NCBI GenBank assembly: GCA_028583605.1
Contig: CM053327.1
Span: 36,526,126-36,590,125 of the forward strand
Length of the DNA: 64,000 nucleotides
DNA from: Dastarcus helophoroides
Lineage: Eukaryota > Arthropoda > Insecta > Coleoptera > Bothrideridae
Reading direction: 5' to 3'
The notes beneath the pieces are model-generated. The model had not been told where the DNA came from, ran no database searches, and was given only the letters and a program-made list of their open reading frames with translations. The first letter of the stretch is position 1, and each line of letters starts with the position of its first letter. Below are positions 45,160 to 55,810 of the stretch, piece by piece. The translations under genes were made by a program, and so were the position numbers.

Positions 45160-46125
45160 AAATTTAAATGTTTAAATTCCAAAAGTGTAAAACTATTACC
45201 ACAAAATCCAAGTTTTTCTCAAAATTTGAAGATAAATCTCGAAAAATCGCTTGTATAAATTTCCAATTCTTCTCGAAATTTGAATTGTTTTTCAAAATGG
45301 GGAGTTTAAGCTCGAAAAACTTGCAAATTCAACATTATTTTAACAAAATTCAAAACGTAATTTTTTAAATTCTAAAACTGTAAAACTATTATTACAAAAT
45401 CCAAGTTTTTCTCAAAATTTGGTGTTAAATCTGGAAAAATCGCTTGTATAAATTTCTAGTTCTTCCCAAAATTTGATTTTTTTTCAAAATAGGGAGTTTA
45501 AGCTTGAATAACTTGCAAATTCAACATTATTTTAATAAAATTTAAAACGTAATTTTTTAAATTCTAAAACTGTAAAACTATTATTACAAAATCCAAGTTT
45601 TTCTCAAAATTTGGTGTTAAATCTGGAAAAATCGCTTGCATAAATTTCTAGTTCTTCCCAAAATTTAAATTTTTTTTCAAAATAGGGAGTTTAAGCTTGA
45701 AAAACTTGCAAATTCAACATTATTTTAATAAAATTCAAAACGTAATTTTTTAAATTCTAAAACTGTAAAACTATTATTACAAAATCCAAGTTTTTCTCAA
45801 AATTTGGTGTTAAATCTGGAAAAATCGCTTGCATAAATTTCTAGTTCTTCCCAAAATTTAATTTTTTTTTCAAAATAGGGAGTTTAAGCTTGAAAAACTT
45901 GCAAATTCAACATTATTTTAATAAAATTCAAAACGTAATTTTTTAAATTCTAAAACTGTAAAACTTTTATTACAAAATCAAGTTTTTTTCAAAATTTAGT
46001 CTTAAATCTCGAAAAATCGCTTGTATAAATTTCTAGTTCCTCCCAAAATTTGAATTTTTTTTCAAAATAGGGAGTTTAAGCTTGAAAAACTTGCAAATTC
46101 AACATTATTTTAATAAAACAACACG
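45160..46125 (+). repeat. 193-bp satellite, five tandem units, inside hAT C
   Basis: CGCTTGTATAAATTTC or CGCTTGCATAAATTTC lies at 45248, 45441, 45633, 45826 and 46018 (spacing 192-193). Shared strings include CTAAAACTGTAAAACTATTA, GGGAGTTTAAGCTTGAAAAA and CTTGCAAATTCAACATTATT. The middle units are almost identical and the outer two more diverged, as expected of unequal exchange. Confidence 0.9.
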
Positions 46126-46739
46126 TAAGACTGAAATTTCAAATAAAAAAAAGAAATTTCAAGAAAAGTGTAAATTTTCCTAGAAACGAAATGTCAGATT
46201 TAAATGTCAAAATCTTGGGAAAAAATCGAATAAGTTTAAGGTAAAAATTTCAAGATTTAGGGCGATAATTCGAGAATGAACTCGAAATTTTAAGAACTTC
46301 TTCATTTGAAAATATTATACTCCTTCTGAATATCATGAGGGTAACCTAAAATCTATTTGTTTTTTTTTAATATCGACTGAGATATCAAAATATTTTTTTT
46401 TTTGTTAACTGTACGTTTTGGCCTGTTAATGCTTCTTTTTGTAAAGCATTTTACCTTTTTGGTGTTTTCTTTAGCGTTTCGTTTCTGCCTAATTTAACAT
46501 TTTGCTCACCTTTTTACCTTACTTGATTGTGCTTAAAATCCGGTCTCTAATAATAAGAAATGGCGCCAAATTTGAAAAATAAAACATCTTTGCATTTCAA
46601 TACGAAAACAAAATGATCCATTAAAGATGGTTTTTAAAAAGGTCGGGAAAGTTCAGTTCTATTTAGCGTGAAGCCAAAAAAAATCGGGGGGAGGGGGCTG
46701 CAGCCCTCTAGCCCCCCTGGTTTCGGGCCTGATCATAAT

Positions 46740-47498
46740 CATAACTAATGCAGAAAATGTATGGCCGCTTGCTGAATTACTGAAGCGATTTTGTCGAGAA
46801 TTAGTACAGACGTACCCAGCAAGGTGGTACCGTCAATCGGATACGTTTTATTCAGGGGAACAGCCCTAGATACTCCCAAAGTAATATTTTAGAAAGAGGA
46901 TCCCATTAATATAAGTAAATGATCTCACAGCAGCGACACTATCATCTAACGATAGAAGCCAGAACATTACCGGAGCTTTGCAAGTATAATTCTTTTAATA
47001 AGTGGCCTGAGAGCGCCATCTGATGCGATAGGGCGCAACTTTGCTACCTAAACAACTGGGGACTTGCTGGGCTGCTACTTGCTGGTCTGCTACTAGATAT
47101 ACACATCAGGAAAGTCAAACACTGTCCATAAGGAGAATATTAATAAAAGATTTAACATTGAAAGCTAATAGTGGGATAGATGGGCGGCGTCTTGTATTCT
47201 CCTACACCGGTTTAAACAATTCAACGCAGAGCGGAGCGATCAGTACTGGTGGAGATTTCAGTAGTACATCATAGCTTATAACGTATCTTGTTGCGGGATT
47301 ACTACTGGCAGGCAACAATTTTATTAAAATTTGCGTACCACATGCTGTTTGTTTTTTAGTCCGTTGATTTAATCAACGTCTCAGGCAAAACAAAACTGAT
47401 ATTCTTTGATAACCAAAATGAATAAGCGAGATTTCTTAAACAAAAGAAATAATAAATCTAATAAAGAATATAACATAACTCTTTAAACATTACAGTAT
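46740..47498. other. Unique sequence, no gene seen
   Basis: Complex sequence with one 77-codon plus frame (47041-47274; Thr/Ser-rich, no domain recognised). No transposon ends. Confidence 0.35.
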
Positions 47499-47984
47499 AA
47501 AGCTAAGGTTTCCTACAAAACGGCAACGTAAAAGAACGGACGTTATTTGACCGCTTTAGTTTAAAGATTATGTCCGTAAAATTTTAAAATTGTTTTGAAA
47601 AGTATGGAAATCTTTCATCATATTGAAGAACAAATTCTGTCATTTGGTATTTTCAAACTTTTTATTTAATTAAAATTGAATAATATAAAAGGGCGATATA
47701 ATATTATATAAAATATGCTGCATATGCACATAATAATAAAAAAAGTTAAACAAATCATAGTGGCTACATTCTAACGTAAAATGGCAACAGAACGTATTAA
47801 ATTGTGCTTGCAGTATCCTCACCGTACACAGCGGTCGCTTCGAAAGTGGGGTCGACGTACTTTTTCGCAGCGGTAGCCCCTAACGTTCTGTAGGAAAACA
47901 CTGCCACGGTTTTTGGTGACGTCACTCGACGTAACATTACGGTCGCTCTTTTACGTTACCATTCTGTAGGAAACCCTAGCTTAA
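47499..47984. mobile_element. MITE-like element with ~42-bp terminal inverted repeats
   Basis: The left end AAGCTAAGGTTTCCTACAAA and the reverse complement of the right end, AAGCTAGGGTTTCCTACAGA, continue to match through CGGCAACGTAAAAGAACGGA versus TGGTAACGTAAAAGAGCGAC. An inner copy of the TTCTGTAGGAAAAC word lies at 47888. The element is about 486 bp and has no open frame. No clear target duplication could be fixed, so I do not name a superfamily. Confidence 0.7.
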
Positions 47985-48190
47985 GGAGTTCAAATATGTC
48001 GCCAGACTGTGCTAAACAAGATTCCAGTCTGTTGTAAAACTCTCGACGAATTTTTTCAAACATCTAAACTGGAAGATACGAGCATGCTGCGTCAAAGTAG
48101 GGGAATACGTTCAGCGGCCGTAGAAAACTATGGAAGGGACAATTCTTAGCGTTTTACATGGACAATGAAAATTTTTCCTTATCTGTATAT

Positions 48191-48248
48191 GTTTTGTTTA
48201 AATTCATTGATACGATTGTGTGATCGTATTAATGAATTTGAACAAAAC
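48191..48248. repeat. 58-bp near-perfect hairpin
   Basis: GTTTTGTTTAAATTCATTGA plus TACGAT pairs with ATCGTATTAATGAATTTGAA plus CAAAAC around the six-base loop TGTGTG; 24 of 26 positions pair. It stands alone in unique sequence. Confidence 0.7.
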
Positions 48249-49117
48249 GCCATTCTGCAATCTGCACGAACTCTTTTAAGCTATGCATAGCTGATTCAGT
48301 TGTTTTATTACCTTGACAAAGCAATTTTATAAATGGGGCAGTGTACTCGACTGCTCTATCCATCGTTATCTTAAAACAATCCAACTATATCTGATTCTTA
48401 ATCAAAACTGATATTTTCTCGAAAGCATTGTATATAGTGCGATATTTTCTTAATCAATTCAATTGGGATATGTCGTACGGTTTACACAGATATTGACAGT
48501 AATGTGAAGTTTTGAAAAAAGTATATAAAGGTTCTTAATCATAATAATTCCCCTGACTTTTTGCGCCATAACTGATTGCCTTCTAAGAATCGAATTATTC
48601 CAATTTACATGTTAAGACATTCAGAATGTTGTAAGTATGTTTTTCCACATCATTTCCTGACAATAATCGTTATTACAGTATAATTCACATTATATTGAAA
48701 CTCATGTAATACATACCTATTTGTTTAACCGAACAAGTGTATCTCAAAGTCACCTGTGGTTATGTAACTTGAGCGCACTGGATATTTGCTACTTTTTAGT
48801 ACGATTCCTCAAAGATTTATTAGCATTACTCCTATCTCATTACCATTTTCAATTTATCGGAGTGTTTCCTCATACTTTCGATCAATCGGTCTTTAGAGGC
48901 GACCGCCTTTGGTGCATTCCTGAAAACCACCATGGATGGATATCGTTTTTCGCTAAATTATTCATACTTTTAAAGTTTTCAGAGTTTCTCGCGCTCCTGC
49001 AGACGAATATTACCTTTGGGGAGCGACTTACTTCGATTAGGTCATATCCGGAACGGTGCCCGATCGGGAAAGCGACGCTACTTGTCGATTTCGTAATGAA
49101 AAATTCGACCACTTAGA
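48249..49117. other. Unique sequence with a 131-codon frame, not called a gene
   Basis: A plus-strand frame from 48721 to 49116 (starting at TTG) ends next to hAT element D. It has hydrophobic stretches but no domain I recognise, and an antisense frame covers its second half. It may be a chance frame or a decayed fragment. Confidence 0.3.
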
Positions 49118-49999
49118 GCGATAAGCAGTGGCGGCTGGCGTATAGGCCCTGTGGAACTGCAGCACCCCCAATTTTGCTTACGAGATTGTTCTTCCAAATT
49201 TTCTGAAAACTTTTCATTACGCAATTTTTTGTCGAAATTTTAAATTTTCTCCGATTTCTTTTTATAGAAATTTTAAGTTTCTTTTACGAAGTAACGACAT
49301 CTAAAAACCTATTTTATTTTTAATTTTGATCAAAATCACATTTTTGACAGCTAATTTTTGCTAAAAGTTTTGAGAAAGAATTGAATATTTCGGGCAGGAA
49401 TTAAAATTTTAAGAAAAAACCCAAATTTCTTTGAAAATGTCAACATTTTAAGGAAATAATTACACTTTCAACGAAAAAAACTAAATCCAACTCTTCTCAC
49501 ATTTTACTATTTCTCTAAAAAATAGGTTGGGGTATCTTCGAATTTTTATCTCGAATTTCATTTGTATAAAAATTTTGAGTTTTTTTCAGATATTTCGATT
49601 TTTTTAGCAAATTTAATTTTTCTGCAATTTCCATTATTCCTAAATATTTTATAAAAAGAAATGTTCTCGAAATTTTCATTTTTCCTAAAAGTGTTGTTTA
49701 AGAACAACACTTCGTTTAGAAATTCCAACTTCTCCAGATTTTTCTTTGTTCCTCTAATTTGCTTTAAAAATGTCAAGTTTTTTACGACACTTTGACAATT
49801 TAAAGTTTTATTTTGTAGTTTTGACAAAAAATGTTTGGAAAAAAACTGAAAGCTCTATAAAAATTTCAACATTTTAGGAAAGACAAAAAATTTCGACCTT
49901 TTTGTAGATATTTCAAATTTTTTCAAATTTCGATTTTTTCTCTAAGAAAATTTGCTTTTTTTGTATGAAATTTGTGTTTTCTTTTAAATATTTTATACA

Positions 50000-51210
50000 A
50001 AGAATTTTTTTTGTAATTTCGATTTTTCGCGGAGATTTTATCTTTAAAATATTTTTTTTGTAGAATTTTGATTTCTCTAATTTGTTTTGGAAATTTAAAA
50101 GTTTTTTAACAAAATTTTAATATTTCTAAGTTCATTTTATTTTGTAATTTTGATAGGAAACTGAAAATTATTAAGTATAAATTTAAGAGAAAAATAAAAT
50201 TCAAATCTGCACAAAAATAAGAAACTTTGGGAAAAATATTGAAATTTCAATAAAAAATGAACCTTGCAAATTTCAACCTTTCAACCAATTTGATATTTCT
50301 TTAAAAAATTACTAATACAGTAAGACCAAAGAAAATTCTGAATCTGAATTTCCAAGTTTTCTACAAATGTAAAATTTATTCTTGAAATTGTCAAGTTCCA
50401 ATTTAAAATTCGAATTTCGATAAAAAAAAGATCGAAATTTCAAGATTAAACTCAAAATTTCAAGAGAAAGCAGATCATATTTTTAGAAACAGTTGAAATT
50501 CTTATTAGTAAAGAACATTTTTCAAAAAAAAATAACACTTTCGGAATTAAAGAAAAAACAAATTTTTTGAAATTAATTCATTGTCAAAAATATTTCTAAA
50601 ATTTCAACTTTCAAAATGGGAATTATTGAAATTTTTGAGAAAAAGAGTCAACACAGAATTTTTTTTTTTGAAATTTCGACTTTTCCTGGAGATTTTGTTT
50701 TTAAAATATTTTTTCTTGTAGTAATTTTTATTTCTCTCGAATTTGTTATGGAAATTTAAAACTTTTTTAACGAAATTTTAATATTTTAAAGTTCATTTCA
50801 TTTTGTAATTTTTGATTTTGATACGAAACTGAAAATTATCTAGTATAAGTTTAGGGAAAATAAACTTCAAATCTGCACAAAAATAAGGGAAAAATATTGA
50901 AATTTCAAGAAAAGTGAACCTTGTAAAGTTCAACCTTTTTTATAATTTTTCTACAAATGTTAAATTTATTCTTGAAATTCTCAAGTTCTAATTTAAAATT
51001 CAAATTTCGATAAAAAAAAAGATCGAAATTTAAAGATTAAACTCAAAATTTCAATAGAAAGCAGATAATATTTCTGGAAAAAGTTGAAATTTCTTATTTG
51101 TAAACAATATTTTTCAAAAAAAATAACATTTCCGGAACAAGGAAAAAAATTTTTTTTTAGATTAATTAATTGTCAAAAATATACTTATAATTTTGACTTG
51201 AAATTTTTGA
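50000..51210 (+). repeat. Two diverged copies of a ~657-bp unit
   Basis: GGAGATTTTATCTTTAAAAT at 50031 corresponds to GGAGATTTTGTTTTTAAAAT at 50688, and the match continues through ATGGAAATTTAAAA-like, TTTCTCTAATTTG-like and AATTAATTNATTGTCAAAAA sequence. The second copy is shortened by about 70 bases near 50930. Confidence 0.65.
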
Positions 51211-52624
51211 GAAAAAGAGTCATCATTTCTTGAAAAGTGTCAAAATTTCGAAATTAAAATTTAATCAAAATGTTGAAAAAAATTCATTAACAATTTACTG
51301 TTCCAATTTAATTTTTTTCTAGTAATTTTTAAGTTCCAGAGAAATTTGAAAAATCACATATTCCAGGATGAAGCCAATTTTTCGTGATTAATATTCAAAT
51401 TTTGGTTTTTTTGGAAATTTGTTTCAAAACTTTGCATAATTTAAAAAATAGAAATTGTTTTTATTATTTTTTTAAATTCGAGTATTATTTCGAAATTTTT
51501 CTCAAAAAATGTAAATTTACAAAGAAAAACGGTACCACTTTTAAAATATAAAGCTAAAGTTATCAGAAAAGTCGAATTTAAAAAAAGTCAAATCTTAAAA
51601 AATTTTCAGATTTTTATAGAAAGTCAAATTTTAAAAGAAAATAAGGATTTAGAAAAAAAAATTCAATTTCTAAAATGGTCGACATTTTCAATAATTTTGG
51701 GAATGTGAATAAAAGACGAATTTTTGGAAAAATATCGACAATTAAATAAAATAAATTGCACTTTTTATTTAAATTTTTAAAGAAGCTGAATTTTTTAAAT
51801 ATTGGAGAAAACTCAAAATTATCGCAAAATTCGTAATTATCAAAAAAGTTGAAATTTGGAAAAGGTAAAATTTTGAAAAAGTCGAAATTTTCAATAGTTC
51901 AAGTTTAAAAAGAATCTTTTCTTTTAAGTCGAAGATTTAATTGGAAATGTTTTAAAGAATGTATAAATAAAATTTTAAAAAATTTCGAAGTTTTTAAAAA
52001 AAGTCAAGTTTTCAAATAGATGCGAAATTTAAAAAACAAAAATTCGAAGTTTTGAAATGGACTCGAAATTTTACAAAGTATTAGTCAAAAATTTCAATAA
52101 AGGGTTTCAAAAAATATCTGACTTAAGAAAAAAATTACAATTTTCAAGTAAAGGATCGACAGTTTGCAAAAAATGTCAAAATTTTGAAAATAATTGAAAT
52201 TAAAAAGTAATCAAAATTTTTAAGTTTTCCAAAAATTTTCAATTTTGGAAAATGACTAAAATTTTCAAAAATTAGAACGTTGGAAAAAGGCCGAAATTTT
52301 TAACAAAGTGGGAATTAAGATAAAAAGTGGAAAATTTCAAAAAAGTGCAAATTTAAGGAAAGGTTAAAATTTTCAATGAAGTCGAAATTTGTTAAGGCAA
52401 AAAATTTCAAAATCTTTTAATTTCCAAAGAACTCCGAATTTTGCAAGGGAAGAAATTTTCTAAAAGAAAAGCTTCCAAATTTTATAATCGAAATTAAAAA
52501 AAATATCAAAAATTGCAAAAAATTTGAGAAATTGTATCGAATTTACGAAATAATTCTAGATTTTAAAAAAGTTTAAATTTTAAAAGCCAATATGACGAAA
52601 CCGGAATATTGAAAACAAATTGAA

Positions 52625-52803
52625 ACACAGAAATTGTCCCCTGAAACCAAGGAAAAATTAAAAAAACACAACAAAGGTTGCTCTAACGCGTTTCGACAGC
52701 CAAGCTGTCATCTTCAGAGAGAAAACATTTTTAATTTTTCTTGGTTTCAGGGACAAGTTCTGTGTTTCAATTTTTGAAGATAACCAAGGACCAGTCCGTT
52801 CCA
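52625..52803. repeat. 160-bp family, dispersed inverted pair
   Basis: The left part, ATTGTCCCCTGAAACCAAGG to CATCTTCAGAGAG, is a reverse-strand unit; the right part, TTTTTCTTGGTTTCAGGGAC then TTTCAATTTTTGAAGATAAC, is a forward-strand end. The reverse unit carries the hammerhead-like motif at 52681-52721 with perfect stem II (GACAGC/GCTGTC), perfect inner stem I (CTCT/AGAG) and the palindromic ACGCGT. This layout copies the inverted start of the array at 25223. Confidence 0.75.
52681..52721 (-). ncRNA. Hammerhead-like motif, dispersed copy
   Basis: On the minus strand: CTCT, CTGAAGA, U, GACAGC-TTG-GCTGTC, GAA, ACGCGT, T, AGAG. It is the best-paired copy of the motif described at 25418, with the same single extra base before stem II. 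Whether it cleaves is unknown. Confidence 0.45.
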
Positions 52804-53407
52804 TCAAACTTATTGAAAACAAATGAAAATTATCAGATAGATTGAGGTTTTGAAAAGTCGAAATATTGAGAAGTTAACATTTTGGAAAAAGTTCAAATTT
52901 TTGGTAGTTAAAATTTTGGATCAAAGTGGAACATTTTTTTAAAAAGTTAAAATTTTAGGTCAAAAAAATTAAAATTTTAAAAAAATGTCAAACATTCCAT
53001 AAAATTTTAAAATGTTCAAAAAATCGAAATTTTGAAAGAATTTCGAAAACTAAGAAGTAGCGAAATTTTCAACAACAAAAATCAAAAAATAATCGAAACA
53101 TTTGCAAAAAAAGTCGAAATTTTGAAAAATAGTTGACATTTAAATAAACAGCAGTCGAAATTATTAAGAATCCGAAATTTTCAATAATTTTCCAAAAAAA
53201 AATTATAAACAAAGATGAAATTTAGAAAAAAGTCGAAAATATAAAAAGTCAAAATTCCAGTTTTGAAAAAAATTACATTTTCAGAAAAAGTAATAATTTT
53301 CAAATGGTAACAATTTTAAAAAATGTAATAATTAATTTAAAAAAAATTACAAAAAAAAACAGAACACCAAAAAGTCTAAACATTTTTTAAAGAGTATTCA
53401 CAGTTTA

Positions 53408-53692
53408 TTCTTCATGGTAGACCCTTATTGACCGGAAATATTATGTTTTTTTCAATTTATTTAACATTTCTTCGGCCCAGTTTGGCAACTATTTAAATTT
53501 TTATGTTTATTATTATTTTATTTTTATTATTATTTTTATTTTTATGAAGTGACGTTTTCAATAAATGTAAGTATCACGTAGTCGCATTTCAAAAACTGTT
53601 TAGAAAATTGTTAACAAACCATAAAAATTTAAATATTGCCAGACTGGGCCGAAGAAATGTTAAATAAATTGAAAAAAGACATATTCACAGTT
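53408..53692. mobile_element. Foldback/MITE family 2, most complete copy
   Basis: The left end is TTCTTCATGGTAGACCCTTA followed by TTGACCGGAAATATTATG. The inner arm TTTCAATTTATTTAACATTT, CTTCGGCCCAGTTTGGCAAC (53450-53504) is inverted at 53620-53692 (GCCAGACTGGGCCGAAGAAA, TTAAATAAATTGAAAAAA). The loop has a TTTATTATTATTTT microsatellite and GTATCACGTAGTCGCATTTC. No protein is encoded. Confidence 0.75.
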
Positions 53693-53982
53693 TTTTAGAA
53701 AAATCAATACTTAAAAATAAAATAAGGCCCAGATTACAAGAAAAAATCTAAATTTTGCAATACAATCGAAATTTGGAAAAAATCCAACGTTTCAAAAAAC
53801 GTGACATTATCAAAAATTTTCACTGTCAAGTTTTCAAAGAATCTAAAATTTTCGAAAAGTAACGTTTTGAAAATGTTTAAAAGTAACGTTTTGAAAATGT
53901 CGAAATCTAATAAATTTTAAAACACTAAACATTGTCGCAGCACCGCCATTAGTTTTTGCTACGAGTCGCCACTGGCTATGAG

Positions 53983-54189
53983 AGATCTAAACAATATCAA
54001 GACATTTTGGAGCTTCTAGTCAGTATACCACTTTATATATATTATTATTATTATTTATATAAAAATATCTAAGGAGCAAAATTGGCATCAAGATAAAACT
54101 TGGCAATTTTTATTCTATCATTATTATTATTATATTATTATGATATTAAAAAAAACTATTTTTTTAATATCAATTTTAAACTCCAAAAT
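53983..54189. repeat. ATT-type microsatellites
   Basis: TATTATTATTATTATTTATA near 54042 and ATTATTATTATTATATTATT near 54120 lie immediately outside hAT D. Nothing else is seen. Confidence 0.6.
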
Positions 54190-54588
54190 TTAACGTAAAT
54201 GCAAGCGAAATCGAATTTTAGGAATAAATTTGAAATTTTGGAGGAAATTTATGAAAAAAGACGAATTTTGAGAAATAATTCGAAATTCCTAGAGAATGTA
54301 AGTAGAATACGACCTAGACTGCAAATTAATGCAGCCCTCCAGGCGTCTATAGTGAATCATACATAGCAGAACTACCAACTGTTGAAACACTGTCACCTGG
54401 CGAAGCGATTGCTCCCTAGGAAAGTTACCAGAAGACAAGAATTCTAATGCACAGACCAATAGGTTTGAACATTTATTAGATTCGAAGTTTGAAAACCAAA
54501 GATCGGTTCGGAGATCTAACAAGATCGAAACCGGTCTTTGGTTTCCAAACTTCGAATCTAATAAATGTTCAAGCCTCTTGGTCGGTGC
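54190..54588 (-). mobile_element. Foldback element copy 3
   Basis: In reverse complement this is the counterpart of 23761-24350, including the filler beside it, GCATTCTCTAGGAATTTCG-like sequence, the GCAGCCCTCCAGGCG and GAGAGCAACCGCTTCGC-like blocks, and the arm. The hairpin itself, 54449-54588, is compact: arms from GCACAGACCAATAGGTTTGA meet at AACCAAAGATCGGTTCGGAG with almost no loop. Short antisense frames (54289-54522) are not coding. Confidence 0.75.
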
Positions 54589-55363
54589 ATTAGGTCTCTA
54601 AAATTCAACTTTCAGGTCAACAGAAATCATATTTTAACTTTAACTCGAGCTTTTAAGTTAAATTTCCAAATTTCAACTTTAAGATCAAAATTCCGTGAAA
54701 AAATTCGAAATTGTGAGAGAAAACGAAAATTTTGGGTAAAAACGAAATTTCTGTGGTATAGGTGGAAATTTCGAGAAAATTTTAAAGCTTCGAGAAAATA
54801 TTTTAAATTTCGAGTTAACAATTAAATTCTTAAAAAGTTTACATCTTTAAATAATTACAAAATGAGTTTAAACCTAAAATGATATTTCGATAAATTTCGA
54901 TTTCGTGCACAGATTTCTTAGGATAATATTTTCATTTTTAATTTCTTTTATTAGTAAATTCTATACATTACTAGTTAAAATACAGAAGAGCAAATAGTGC
55001 TCTAGAGTCTAGAGGCATTTCCACAAAAACAATTCAAATACCATGCTTGATTAGAACGAGTATTAGCTCGGATCATGAACCTAACTCGGAAGAGCAGGGT
55101 TCGTAATCTCTCCAAAGGCGCGGTTTTTTTTTACGAGCTAGTACTGAACAAACCTGTACAGCCATCATGATAGAACCCAAATCAAATCATCGTAAGGCTA
55201 AGATTTTTTTCCTATCCCTATGTCAACCTTAAGTAGTTCGAATGTTTCTGAATACTTTGCCTAGTGCCCTGAATTGGTTCCTCTTCTAAACTAAAACTCT
55301 TCGAAAAAATTGACATTTCCAAATCTTATTTGTTGCTTTTTGATTATTAATAAAGTTTAATAG
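54589..55363. other. AT-rich then unique sequence, no gene seen
   Basis: Up to about 54900 the AATTTCGA-type filler continues; later sequence is complex without features. The opposite-strand frames at 54565-54825 are compositional. Confidence 0.4.
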
Positions 55364-55810
55364 TTATGAATCTTCGAAAAAAGATATACATAAAGCTTGA
55401 ATAAGAAGCTCAGTAACGCTAACATGCGAATAAGAAGCGTGTTTTTGAAATGAAGGAGCGCCCTCCAGGTGTGGTGCTGTTTTAATACCCATCTCCACTA
55501 CGAAGGAATTATGGAATTCCGCCGCAAAATTCTCCAAAGCAGTCTGCCAGCCGCCATTCGCCGTCCTTGCCATTTGGCAACAAAAATGTTCAACTCTCAA
55601 ATGACTCGAGATGGCATTCCGAAGCAATCACCGTCTTCGGCGCATCGGCGGTCGCGCGTTATTTGCAAGGAAGATTACCAGAATTGTTTAACATCGATTA
55701 TCATTTTATTAACTGTAAGAGTTGCCGGAATGGCCGACGAGGATCGCGCCCAACATTATGGAAGAACATTCGGCGCAAATGGCATAATTAAACCTGTAAT
55801 TGCTTGAAAC
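55364..55810. other. Exon-like patch with overlapping frames, unresolved
   Basis: Three overlapping open frames (112 and 74 codons plus, 87 codons minus) share about 350 bases of balanced composition. The plus frame from 55567 reads through to AACT-GTAAGAG at about 55711, which resembles a 5' splice donor. I recognise no domain in any frame and no acceptor is obvious, so this is only a place to look for an exon. Confidence 0.25.

Larger units (their letters stand above)
42827..46731. mobile_element. hAT-type element C, non-autonomous, 3.9 kb
   Basis: The left end is CAGGCCCGTAACCAGG and the right end in reverse complement is CAGGCCCGAAACCAGG (15 of 16). Next to them are GGGGTGGGGGCT and GGGGGGAGGGGGCTGCAG-type G-rich subterminal stretches, a feature of many hAT families. 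Flanks ATCAAAAT (42819-42826) and ATCATAAT (46732-46739) match at 7 of 8 positions. The interior has no transposase; it is AATTTCGA filler plus a 193-bp satellite (45160-46125) and a solitary arm of foldback family 2. Confidence 0.8.
49126..53974. mobile_element. hAT-type element D, non-autonomous, 4.85 kb
   Basis: The left end CAGTGGCGGCTGG and the reverse complement of the right end, CAGTGGCGACTCG, agree at 11 of 13 and fit YARNG. Flanks GCGATAAG (49118-49125) and GCTATGAG (53975-53982) agree at 6 of 8. The right subterminal region reads GCAGCACCGCCATTAGTTTT, familiar from hAT ends, and the left has GCAGCACCCCC. The interior is AATTTCGA filler, a ~657-bp duplication, an inverted pair of the 160-bp repeat (52625-52803) and a family-2 foldback (53408-53692). 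No transposase frame. Confidence 0.7.

Noticed and set aside
48721..49116. 131-codon frame beside hAT element D
   Set aside because: It starts at TTG, has an overlapping antisense frame, and shows no recognisable domain.
55085..55115. tRNA-like B-box string GGGTTCGTAATCTC
   Set aside because: No A box at the proper distance and no cloverleaf could be drawn.
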